Source: Marinicella meishanensis (lineage in GTDB: Bacteria > Pseudomonadota > Gammaproteobacteria > Xanthomonadales > Marinicellaceae). From it: a DNA stretch of 64,000 bases. This document shows positions 8,870 to 15,850 of this stretch, piece by piece. How positions within the stretch are numbered: position 1 is the stretch's first letter; each line of letters opens with the position of its first letter. Location: NCBI RefSeq assembly GCF_019931145.1, contig NZ_JAIOUV010000003.1, positions 248,001 to 312,000 on the forward strand, given 5' to 3'. The notes beneath the pieces are model-generated. The model was not told the origin of the DNA, ran no database searches, and saw nothing but the letters and a program-made list of their open reading frames with translations. The translations under genes and the position numbers were made by a program.

Positions 8870-9685
8870 TCATCGTTGTTTTTTGGCCGGAGTCCAACTG
8901 CTCGGATCCAAACGGTAATAATTTTGCAACAAAGCATATAAATTGGGGTGTTTGCGCTTGAAAGTGTGGGGTTGTTCAAAGAAATGTTCGGTGGTCACGG
9001 CAAAAAATTCCGCCGGATTGGTGGCGCCATAATGATCGAAAAACGAGCGGCGACGCATCTTGGCCTTGGCGATCAGGCTTTTGAATTCCTGGCTCATCAA
9101 TTGACCCCAGGTGTGCAACTGATTGCCTTCAATGATGGGGCGACCATCACCGGCGCCATCGGCTTGGTCCAGTTGGTGGGCAAACTCATGAATCACCACG
9201 TTGTGGCCGTCTTGCGCATTGCGGCCGCCGTGCTCGGCATCGGCCCAGGACAACACCACCGGACCCCGCACCCAGGACTCGCCCAAATGGTGGCCGGGTT
9301 TGTCATGGTTGGGGTTTTTAAAACCAGCGGGGTAAATGCGGATGGTGCGCAGGTGGGTGTAGTAATTACTGGGTCGGCCCAGCAACAACACACAGGCTTG
9401 GGCGGCAATGGTGACCCGCATTTCATCGGTCACTTCCAGATCGCCATGGCCGGTGAAATATTTTTCGGCCAAAAACACGTTCACATGGCCCAGTAAGTCA
9501 CGTTTAAGGTCATCCGGTAAATGGTGGTAGATCGCCACATTGCGTTCGATGTAGGCCACCCAGTGCTCCGGTGTGGCCAAATTGAACAGCATGCGGCGCC
9601 GCCGCTGTTTGCGCCAACGCAGCAAAGCAAGCAGGGCCAGCACCGCCACGACACTGGAAATGATGATTAAATAAGACTGATTCAT
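8870..9685 (-). CDS. mtfA: MtfA-type (M90) zinc-dependent peptidase
   Basis: 271 aa. One N-terminal membrane segment (YLIIISSVVAVLALLALL) followed by a basic stretch (RWRKQRRRR) places the rest in the cytoplasm. The catalytic motif VVIHEFAHQLDQADG (HExxH, near residue 163) and the downstream FAVTTEHFFEQP, which supplies the third zinc-ligand region, are typical of MtfA/DUF980 proteins. In E. coli MtfA is a peptidase that binds the glucose regulator Mlc; that link cannot be assumed here. It is divergent from the GNAT gene across only 42 bases, so the two may share control sequences. Confidence 0.9.
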   Translation of the reverse strand: MNQSYLIIISSVVAVLALLALLRWRKQRRRRMLFNLATPEHWVAYIERNVAIYHHLPDDLKRDLLGHVNVFLAEKYFTGHGDLEVTDEMRVTIAAQACVLLLGRPSNYYTHLRTIRIYPAGFKNPNHDKPGHHLGESWVRGPVVLSWADAEHGGRNAQDGHNVVIHEFAHQLDQADGAGDGRPIIEGNQLHTWGQLMSQEFKSLIAKAKMRRRSFFDHYGATNPAEFFAVTTEHFFEQPHTFKRKHPNLYALLQNYYRLDPSSWTPAKKQR

Positions 9686-9727
9686 GGGTGGTGTGTGGTT
9701 TGGGCTTTATAGTAACATAAGGCCCCA

Positions 9728-10279
9728 ATGAAGGAAGCCAAAACCACACCCATGTCCCAATCATTTCGACTCCGGTCTTTGCGACCTGATGACGGCCCTG
9801 CCATCAGTCAGTGGTACCAGGATCCGAACATCATGAAACACATCGGCCCGGTGCTTGAATCACCGGTCGCTGAAGGTTTGGTTGAGCGGATGTTGCGGGA
9901 TGTGGCCAACGGCAAAGCCAGATATCAGGTCATTGAGACCACCGCAAGTGCTGAATTGGTTGGCATGGTCAGTATGTTGTGGCAGCCATCAGAACAAGCG
10001 GTGGTGGCTGGCATGATCGTGCTGCCTGCGTTTCAAAACCAAGGGGTGTGTAAATGGGCGCAAATGACTGCCATGCAACAAATCACGAACACATTCCCAG
10101 CTCGGATCTGCACCGTGTACATCGATACGGACAACGGTCCGGCTTCCACCAGCTACCGGCACATGGGATTCGTGTCAGTTAAAAACACCTCAACCCACCC
10201 AGTCAACCAAAAATTGGTGCGGTGGGATTTCCCATTGACAGAAAATCATCAAACATCACAGGAGAATTCATCCGCATGA
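9728..10279 (+). CDS. GNAT-family N-acetyltransferase, first gene of the borosin-like cluster
   Basis: 183 aa (ATG at 9752, MSQSFRLRSLRPDDG, is an alternative start). It shows the GNAT plan: beta-1 FRLRSLRPDDG, then AGMIVLPAFQNQGVC as the acetyl-CoA binding motif A (Q-x-x-G-V) and a C-terminal strand YRHMGFVSVKN. Its stop overlaps the start of the methyltransferase as ATGA, so the two are translationally coupled. That coupling argues it belongs to the peptide cluster, perhaps acetylating the peptide, a precursor or a self-protection target. The substrate is unknown. A second GNAT lies in the duplicated half of the cluster. Confidence 0.85.
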   Translation: MKEAKTTPMSQSFRLRSLRPDDGPAISQWYQDPNIMKHIGPVLESPVAEGLVERMLRDVANGKARYQVIETTASAELVGMVSMLWQPSEQAVVAGMIVLPAFQNQGVCKWAQMTAMQQITNTFPARICTVYIDTDNGPASTSYRHMGFVSVKNTSTHPVNQKLVRWDFPLTENHQTSQENSSA

Positions 10280-11055
10280 AAGGCAGTTTGGTCAACGTTG
10301 GCCTGGGCATGACCCTGGGCTCCCACATCACCCCATTATCCAGAAACTTTATTGAACAAGCCGACGTGGTGTTTGTGGCTGCTTCGAATCAACTGGTCGA
10401 AGAATGGGTCAAAACCATGAATGACCACGTGATCAGCTTACAACCGCTTTATGCCGAGGGTAAATCGCGCAAACAAACTTATCAGGAAATGAACGAAGCG
10501 ATCATGACTGAGGTGCGGGCTGGGAAAAAAGTCTGTGGCGCTTTTTATGGCCATCCAGGGGTGTTCGCTTTGACCCCACACCAAACCATACAAATGGCGC
10601 GCGAGGAAGGTTTCAAGGCCCACATGGAACCAGGCATCTCAGCTGAGGATTGTTTGTATGCTGATTTGGGAATCGACCCAGGCACCTATGGCATGGCCCA
10701 TTTTGAAGCCAATAATTTCATGTTCAATCAGACGGTTTATGACCCCTCGGCCTATTTGGTGTTGTGGCAAATTGCCTTGGCTGGCGACCGCACATTGAAA
10801 GTCTTTGAGACCACCGCTGATGCCAAACAACTGTTGGTCGACATGTTGCTGGAACATTACCCGGCTGACCATGAAGTCATCATTTATGAATGCGCGGTGT
10901 TGCCGATTGAACAGCCATTAATCAAACCGCTGTCGCTGCAAAAATTGGCCCATGCCGAAGTGTCGTTGAAAAGTACCTTGGTGATCCCACCGGCAGTCAA
11001 GAAACAGAAAGATCATGAAAAAATAAATAGGTTGTTGCATCTTGAACATTCGTGA
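10276..11055 (+). CDS. Borosin-type SAM-dependent peptide alpha-N-methyltransferase (SonM-like)
   Basis: 259 aa from MKGSLVNVGLGMTLG, chosen because AGGAG lies just upstream and the family begins here; a start at 10222 would add 18 unrelated residues. It has the tetrapyrrole-methylase fold but the signatures of split borosin methyltransferases such as Shewanella SonM: GKSRKQTYQEM (R65 and Y69 at the positions of catalytic Arg/Tyr), FYGHPGVFA, MEPGISAEDCLYADLGIDPG, FEANNFMF and LVLWQIALAGDRTL. Borosin enzymes methylate backbone amides of a RiPP precursor. No cobalamin genes are nearby. The stop codon overlaps the promoter of precursor A. Family confidence is high from recalled similarity; activity is untested. 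Confidence 0.87.
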   Translation: MKGSLVNVGLGMTLGSHITPLSRNFIEQADVVFVAASNQLVEEWVKTMNDHVISLQPLYAEGKSRKQTYQEMNEAIMTEVRAGKKVCGAFYGHPGVFALTPHQTIQMAREEGFKAHMEPGISAEDCLYADLGIDPGTYGMAHFEANNFMFNQTVYDPSAYLVLWQIALAGDRTLKVFETTADAKQLLVDMLLEHYPADHEVIIYECAVLPIEQPLIKPLSLQKLAHAEVSLKSTLVIPPAVKKQKDHEKINRLLHLEHS

Positions 11056-11061
11056 TATGAT
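11032..11061 (+). promoter_or_regulatory. Predicted promoter of precursor A (extended -10)
   Basis: TGATATGAT (11053-11061) is an exact extended -10, with TTGTTG (11032-11037) 18 bases before the TATGAT hexamer. It overlaps the stop codon of the methyltransferase. The same TGATAYGAT element precedes precursor B at 13729-13737. Confidence 0.55.
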
Positions 11062-11094
11062 TTTTTTGTCCTGTGTGGGACCAATTTCAATACT

Positions 11095-11111
11095 TCAATC
11101 TAAAAAGAGGA
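11095..11111 (+). promoter_or_regulatory. Conserved 17-nt leader box with ribosome binding site, copy A
   Basis: TCAATCTAAAAAGAGGA is identical to 13778-13794 in front of precursor B. It contains the AGAGG ribosome binding site 7 bases before the ATG and fixes the start of the small gene. The identity extends beyond what an SD alone needs. Confidence 0.8.
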
Positions 11112-11117
11112 TTACCA

Positions 11118-11297
11118 ATGAAATTCAATGTAAAAATGCTGGAAAAAATGGGCCAAACACAATCCATCCATCAATTTGATTCTGTTGAACAAATGTATGA
11201 CCAATTCAATGTATCAGATCAGGCATTCACCAAGTTAAAAGCACAATCCAATGACTTGACATGTGTGTTATTCCCAGATGACGACGATGAGGAGTGA
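11118..11297 (+). CDS. Precursor-like peptide A, 59 aa (candidate borosin substrate)
   Basis: The ATG at 11118 follows AAGAGG; an in-frame upstream start at 11073 has no ribosome binding site. The first ~40 residues (LEKMGQTQSIHQFDSVEQM then VSDQAFTKLKAQS) look like a small helical leader or recognition domain, comparable in size and position to the borosin-binding domain of SonA. The C-terminal part NDLTCVLFPDDDDEE is a candidate core: a short hydrophobic stretch with one Cys, then Pro and an acidic tail. It aligns without gaps to precursor B (same length, 18 identities by my count). It sits between the methyltransferase and the TPR-GGDEF gene. Precursor role is inferred from neighbour, size and duplication. 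Confidence 0.78.
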   Translation: MKFNVKMLEKMGQTQSIHQFDSVEQMYDQFNVSDQAFTKLKAQSNDLTCVLFPDDDDEE

Positions 11298-11316
11298 TAC
11301 TTAAGCCGTTTTCTTG

Positions 11317-13119
11317 ATGTTCAAACCAGTTTTCAAAATTCACAGAGCATGTCCATTGATCATGCTCTTTTTGTGTGTGTTTCCATTGTTAATTATCGCC
11401 CAGGAAAATAAATTACAGCCACTGGGGGAACCGCAATACATCACAGATGAGCTGTTGCGTCTTGAGTCTTTGCGATTGAATGACCCAAAAGCTTTTAGTG
11501 AAGGTCTGGAAGCTCTGGGTTTTGATCAAATTAAGATGTCATCGTATCAACAGTGTCATTACACTTTTCTCAAATCTTATCAAAAAGCATTCAAAGGAGA
11601 ATCTCTCGAAGCCATTGAACTGATGGAAAATCTGATTCCGAATTGTGAAGATTTGCGGGTGAGGATTCGGGTCAATGCGCTCATTGCCAACATTGCTGTG
11701 ATTGGTGGTGATTACATCAAAGCGTCCAATAACATTGATTTGGTCATCCAAAATGCAGAACAGACATCAGATGTGACATCTAAATTGTTGGCTTATTCTG
11801 TTGCTGCCATTGTCTATAACTTGCTGGATCAGAGAGAGTTGGGTGTTAAGTACAGTCAGTTACTATACAACTTAGAGCCTTCTGAGAAGAACTTGTGTCA
11901 TTTGCACTACAGCAGCAATGTTCATCATTTAGATAAAGACAATCCACCCATAGATTTCTCCAAAATCAGCAGCATGTCTGAACAATGTCGTGCCAGCGGT
12001 AACCTCCTCTACAGTCAGTTCATCGTGTTAGACAACATCAAATGGAAATTAACTCAAGAACAAATTGATCCCGCCACCATGGATGAAATCAGGCAGACAT
12101 TGGAAGCCTTGAATGATGAAATTTCAAGCAGTCCATACCAAAACATTCTGGGTATTTTTGCGGCAGTTAAAGCCAAATACCATTGGCTGAATGGTGAGAC
12201 TGAATCGGCCGAACAAAGGGCCCTGAAATCCATTCAACTCAATCAAAATCTAGGCATCACAGAACAACTGATCATGGCCTTGGAAGTGTTGGAAAATGTG
12301 GCCAAGTCGAAAGGGGACTATGTCAGTTCCTATGATTATTTGAATCAAAAAAATGAGGCTGAGTTGAAAATGTATGACCAGTCTCAGGCCAAACAAATGG
12401 CTTTTATGACGGTCAAGCACTCCAATTTGGCCAAGGTGTTTGAGATCGAGCAGTTGAACCGACAAAAAGAAGTGTTGGAACTGGAAAAACAATTGGCCAA
12501 ACAAGAAGCCAATAACCAACGCCTGGTGATTTTGTTGATTTTGACTTTGGTGGGATTCATGGCCATGTGGTTGGTGCGAATCAAGAAAAAACACGATTAT
12601 TTCAAAGGTGTGTCAGAGATTGATCATTTGACCAAGGTGCTGACCCGCAAAGCCTTTGAAGAACAAGTCTCGGAACTCCTGGTGAAATGTCAGGAACAGG
12701 AAAAGCCGATGAATTTGGCCATTGTCGACTTGGATCATTTTAAAAATGTCAATGACACCCACGGCCATTTGATTGGTGATTGGGTGCTGAAGAATGTGGT
12801 GTACGCGATCAAAGAATTGGTCGAAGAGAACATGATCATCGCCCGCTTGGGTGGCGAAGAGTTTTGTGTGGTGATACCGATGGTCGATTGTGAGGCCATG
12901 GCAGCGAAATTGGAGACCATGCGCCGGGCCATTGAAACCTTGGACTGCAGTGAATCAGGGGTGGAGCTGTCGGTCACTGCCAGTTTTGGCTACACCTCTT
13001 CAGTGACTTCAGGTTACTCTTTACCGATGTTGCTGACCCATGCCGATGTGGCCTTGTTTGAAGCGAAAAAACAAGGGCGCAACCAAGTGGTTAAATTCAA
13101 CAACATTCATCGCAAGTAG
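11317..13119 (+). CDS. Membrane diguanylate cyclase with predicted periplasmic TPR-like sensor region, copy 1
   Basis: 600 aa from the ATG giving MFKPVFKIHRACPL; a TTG one codon earlier is less likely. Layout: signal peptide (to about residue 29), a long alpha-helical TPR-like region (about 30-380), a coiled stretch (QLNRQKEVLELEKQLAKQEANN), one membrane helix (about 405-422, LVILLILTLVGFMAMWLV), then a cytoplasmic GGDEF domain. The domain has DLDHFKNVND for metal binding and GGEEF near residue 512. It lacks the RxxD inhibitory site (EENM at that place), so product inhibition through that site is not expected. It probably makes cyclic di-GMP in response to a periplasmic signal. Base composition of the first half is AT-richer than the housekeeping genes. 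Confidence 0.88.
   Translation: MFKPVFKIHRACPLIMLFLCVFPLLIIAQENKLQPLGEPQYITDELLRLESLRLNDPKAFSEGLEALGFDQIKMSSYQQCHYTFLKSYQKAFKGESLEAIELMENLIPNCEDLRVRIRVNALIANIAVIGGDYIKASNNIDLVIQNAEQTSDVTSKLLAYSVAAIVYNLLDQRELGVKYSQLLYNLEPSEKNLCHLHYSSNVHHLDKDNPPIDFSKISSMSEQCRASGNLLYSQFIVLDNIKWKLTQEQIDPATMDEIRQTLEALNDEISSSPYQNILGIFAAVKAKYHWLNGETESAEQRALKSIQLNQNLGITEQLIMALEVLENVAKSKGDYVSSYDYLNQKNEAELKMYDQSQAKQMAFMTVKHSNLAKVFEIEQLNRQKEVLELEKQLAKQEANNQRLVILLILTLVGFMAMWLVRIKKKHDYFKGVSEIDHLTKVLTRKAFEEQVSELLVKCQEQEKPMNLAIVDLDHFKNVNDTHGHLIGDWVLKNVVYAIKELVEENMIIARLGGEEFCVVIPMVDCEAMAAKLETMRRAIETLDCSESGVELSVTASFGYTSSVTSGYSLPMLLTHADVALFEAKKQGRNQVVKFNNIHRK
11344..11372 (+). terminator. Terminator-like hairpin at the start of the first TPR-GGDEF gene
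   Basis: Stem AGAGCATG/CATGCTCT with a 9-base loop, followed by TTTTT. It lies 47 bases after the stop of precursor A and inside the signal-peptide codons of the next gene. It may attenuate transcription so that precursor RNA exceeds regulator RNA. A similar element follows precursor B. Confidence 0.5.
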
Positions 13120-13135
13120 ACACAACGATTCCCCA

Positions 13136-13663
13136 TTGCTCATCCCGCATTTCATTCCATGTGCTGACCATCAACTGGTGTTGTTGGCACCCCATCACTT
13201 TACGGCATATTGGCACATCTACAGCAATGAGTCTTTGATGCAACACATCAAAAAGCCTTTGACCAAACAATCAGCTAAGCGGCTGTTTAACTTCACACTG
13301 TCTGAATTGACCAGTCCACAACCAACAAAATTGACTTACATGATTGAGAATTCCTGTCATGAAGTCTTGGGTTTGGTGGGGCTGACGTTGCCAGAGAAGC
13401 CCAATGGTTCTGCCGAGATTGGGGTCATGATTCTGCCGCAATGGCAACGGCAAAAGGTGGCTCATCAGGCCAAGCAAAGCTTAATTGCCACCGCATTTGA
13501 GCGCATGGATCTAAGACACATTTATGCCCACTGTGAAGTGACAAACATCGCAGCAAACCGAGCGAATCAAAAACTTGGATTTGATTTGGATGACTCATTT
13601 CATGATCCAAAGAAAGGCACAGAAATCAAAGTCTGGAAAATTTCAAGACCGGATTCAAAATGA
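13136..13663 (+). CDS. GNAT-like acetyltransferase, second copy, degenerate CoA loop
   Basis: About 175 aa. There is no ATG after the preceding gene ends; TTG at 13136 gives a normal GNAT start (MLIPHFIPCADHQLVLLAPHHF), while the ATG at 13040 would overlap the GGDEF gene by 80 bases. The fold is recognisable: beta-1 HQLVLLAPHH, then AEIGVMILPQWQRQKVAHQA, and the C-terminal NRANQKLGFDLDD. Motif A carries QRQKVA where GNATs have Q-x-x-G-x-G/A, so the loop glycine is replaced by Lys and CoA binding may be altered or lost. It occupies the place that GNAT plus methyltransferase hold before precursor A. Confidence 0.72.
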   Translation: MLIPHFIPCADHQLVLLAPHHFTAYWHIYSNESLMQHIKKPLTKQSAKRLFNFTLSELTSPQPTKLTYMIENSCHEVLGLVGLTLPEKPNGSAEIGVMILPQWQRQKVAHQAKQSLIATAFERMDLRHIYAHCEVTNIAANRANQKLGFDLDDSFHDPKKGTEIKVWKISRPDSK

Positions 13664-13728
13664 AATTGGACGTAAAAGAACAATGAAATCTGCCGCAAGA
13701 TATCACTGTGGTGTGACCCAAATTTTCA

Positions 13729-13737
13729 TGATACGAT
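13729..13737 (+). promoter_or_regulatory. Predicted extended -10 of precursor B
   Basis: TGATACGAT, one base different from the TGATATGAT in front of precursor A and placed at a similar distance (40 versus 33 bases) from the conserved leader box. No convincing -35 was found. Confidence 0.5.
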
Positions 13738-13777
13738 GTCTTTGCTTGAATGCGTTCAGGCACAAACCTAAAGTCAA

Positions 13778-13794
13778 TCAATCTAAAAAGAGGA
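13778..13794 (+). promoter_or_regulatory. Conserved 17-nt leader box with ribosome binding site, copy B
   Basis: TCAATCTAAAAAGAGGA, identical to 11095-11111. The AGAGG ends 8 bases before the ATG of precursor B. Confidence 0.8.
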
Positions 13795-13801
13795 ATAACT
13801 T

Positions 13802-13981
13802 ATGAAGCAAATGATCAAACAATTAGAATCACTGGGTGCCAATTCATCCATCAAACAATACAACAGTTTAGATGACATGTTGTCAGATCGCATGATGGAC
13901 CAAGCTGAAGTTGATGCCATGTTCACCAAATCATCAGAGCTGATTTGTATCCATGATCCAGGTGATGACGACGACGATTGA
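13802..13981 (+). CDS. Precursor-like peptide B, 59 aa (candidate borosin substrate)
   Basis: Exactly the same length as precursor A. The leader half is similar (QLESLGANSSIKQYNSLDDM against MLEKMGQTQSIHQFDSVEQM), the middle has diverged, and the tail SELICIHDPGDDDDD keeps L47, C49, P53 and D55-D57 of peptide A. The candidate core therefore differs in its hydrophobic residues (LICIHDP versus LTCVLFP) while the acidic end is retained. No methyltransferase lies directly upstream, so modification would rely on the single enzyme about 2.7 kb away. It is followed by a strong terminator, then the second TPR-GGDEF gene. Function is inferred, not shown. Confidence 0.76.
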   Translation: MKQMIKQLESLGANSSIKQYNSLDDMLSDRMMDQAEVDAMFTKSSELICIHDPGDDDDD

Positions 13982-14002
13982 TTGCTCAATCCAATGACTA
14001 AT

Positions 14003-14042
14003 ACCATTGGGTACAGACTGTGCCCGGTGGTCTTTTTTTTTT
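14003..14042 (+). terminator. Strong terminator or attenuator after precursor B
   Basis: A 13-bp stem ACCATTGGGTACA/TGTGCCCGGTGGT with three G-U pairs and a 3-base loop, followed by C and ten T residues. It separates precursor B from the second TPR-GGDEF gene, which begins 30 bases later. Confidence 0.88.
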
Positions 14043-14071
14043 ATGATACTGAAATTGCGATTGCATTATTC

Positions 14072-15850
14072 ATGATTTTTTTACGAGCCAGTTGGTTGAC
14101 CGTATTGTTGGGCGTGGTGGTGATTGTTCATGCCACCGAGACTGATCGTTCATTCATGGATGCGTTGAATGGCGTTGAAAAAATCAGAAAAACCAAGCCA
14201 GATTTGTTCAAACAGCAATTGGATGAATTAAGTCCAATGCAATCACAGTTCAGCGTGGAAGAACGTTGCTACTATGATTTTTTGCGGTTTTACGCAGAGG
14301 GTTATGAGGGTAATTATGAGTCTACCATCAAAAATGTAAATGCCCTCAATGAACGCTGCCCAAGTCCAGCCAACCAGCTGCGTATAAAAAAATTTCTGGC
14401 CAACATTCAGATGATCACTGGGGACTTCAAAGACGCCATTCAAAACCTCAATGATGCCATTGAATTAACCGAATCGGTGGATGATGCGTATTTGGTCTCA
14501 CAAGTGCTCAATGTGGCTTCCATATCATATCGCTTGATGCATCAGGACAGTTTGAGCATCAAATATGCCGATTTATTGATCAATGCCAACTATTCTCGGG
14601 AGGACGTGTGTCTGGGACAATTCAACAAATACCGGGTGTTGATGCGCCAAGGGCAAGCGCGGCAGCATGAAAATGAAATCGAACAAGCCACCGCCAATTG
14701 TCAAAACAGCCAAAACATCATTGCGGCGCTGTTTTTACAGCTTGATTGGTATCGATACACCATTGATAAAAGCAGCACAGCCGATACAGAAATCGCTGCA
14801 GCCCTGGATCACTTGTTAAGCTTGGAGTCCCAAGTGGCAGATACTGGGTTCAAGAACATTCATGTTTATTACCAAGCATTGTTGTCGCGTTTGTATTTCA
14901 TGGCAGGACAAAGCGACATGGCCAATGTCAGCGCCAAGAAAGCCATTGAAGAAAACAACGTGATCGGAGAAACCGAACAATTGTTGATGGCCATGGAAGT
15001 GCTGGTATCAATTCACCTGGAACGGGGACAATACCAACAAGCTTACAGGTACTTGAAAGAAAAAAGTGTCGTTGAAAATGAGATTTACCAACGAAAATTG
15101 GCCACCCAAGTGGCTTATTACCGTGTCTTGCACGAAAACCTGGCACAGGAACTGGAAATTGAGCAGTTGAATCAAAACAATGAACTGTTGCGACTGGAAA
15201 ATCAATTGGCTGCTGAAACCGCCAAACGGCAGCAGCTGATGATGCTGTTGATTGCCAGTTTGTTGCTGTTGTTGGGCGTATGGGCCTTCAAAATCAAAAA
15301 GCGCCATGATTATTTCAAAGAAGTGGCCGAAATCGACCATTTGACCCAGGTGTTCACCCGCAAAGCCTTCGAGGAGAAAGTGCGGGTCATGCTGGAAGAG
15401 GCGGCCGAAACCAATTCTCCGGTTAATTTGGCGATCATGGATTTGGATCATTTCAAAAACGTCAATGACCAGTACGGTCATCTGGTGGGTGACTGGGTGT
15501 TGAAGCAAGTGGTGTTGACCTGTGAAGAAGTGGCCGATGAGGACATCCTGGTGGCCCGTTTGGGTGGTGAGGAGTTTTGTTTGGTTTCACCCAGCATCAG
15601 TCAGCTGCAAATGATGCGTTTGATGGAGAAAATGCGAGCGGCCATCGAAGCCATGGACAGCAGCGACTCAGGGGCCATTTTTGACATCACCGCCAGTTTT
15701 GGGGTGACCACCACGGCCTTGTCAGGTTACCGCGTATCGATGTTGTTGACCCATGCCGATCTGGCCTTGTTTGAGGCCAAAAACAAAGGCCGCAATGAAG
15801 TGGTGGCCTACGATGAGATCATGCAGGACGTGATGGCCGTCAAGGCGTGA
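14072..15850 (+). CDS. Membrane diguanylate cyclase with predicted periplasmic TPR-like sensor region, copy 2
   Basis: 592 aa from MIFLRASWLTVLLGVVVIVHA, a clear signal peptide; an earlier in-frame ATG would start at the terminator. It parallels copy 1 throughout: a helical TPR-like region (about 25-370), the coiled segment EIEQLNQNNELLRLENQLA, one membrane helix (about 388-404), and a GGDEF domain with DLDHFKNVND and GGEEF near residue 498. The inhibitory RxxD site is absent (ADED). The sensor halves have diverged more than the GGDEF halves, which would fit different ligands for the two copies. The final 11 bases overlap the convergent ovoB gene. Confidence 0.88.
   Translation: MIFLRASWLTVLLGVVVIVHATETDRSFMDALNGVEKIRKTKPDLFKQQLDELSPMQSQFSVEERCYYDFLRFYAEGYEGNYESTIKNVNALNERCPSPANQLRIKKFLANIQMITGDFKDAIQNLNDAIELTESVDDAYLVSQVLNVASISYRLMHQDSLSIKYADLLINANYSREDVCLGQFNKYRVLMRQGQARQHENEIEQATANCQNSQNIIAALFLQLDWYRYTIDKSSTADTEIAAALDHLLSLESQVADTGFKNIHVYYQALLSRLYFMAGQSDMANVSAKKAIEENNVIGETEQLLMAMEVLVSIHLERGQYQQAYRYLKEKSVVENEIYQRKLATQVAYYRVLHENLAQELEIEQLNQNNELLRLENQLAAETAKRQQLMMLLIASLLLLLGVWAFKIKKRHDYFKEVAEIDHLTQVFTRKAFEEKVRVMLEEAAETNSPVNLAIMDLDHFKNVNDQYGHLVGDWVLKQVVLTCEEVADEDILVARLGGEEFCLVSPSISQLQMMRLMEKMRAAIEAMDSSDSGAIFDITASFGVTTTALSGYRVSMLLTHADLALFEAKNKGRNEVVAYDEIMQDVMAVKA

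Noticed and set aside
8948-9496. Plus-strand ORF opposite mtfA
   Set aside because: The minus strand has the HExxH peptidase motif; the antisense frame has no motif.
10276-11055. Cobalamin or siroheme precorrin methylase
   Set aside because: The fold is shared, but GKSRKQTYQEM, the MEPGISAEDC region and the adjacent small peptide fit borosin enzymes better, and no tetrapyrrole genes are nearby.
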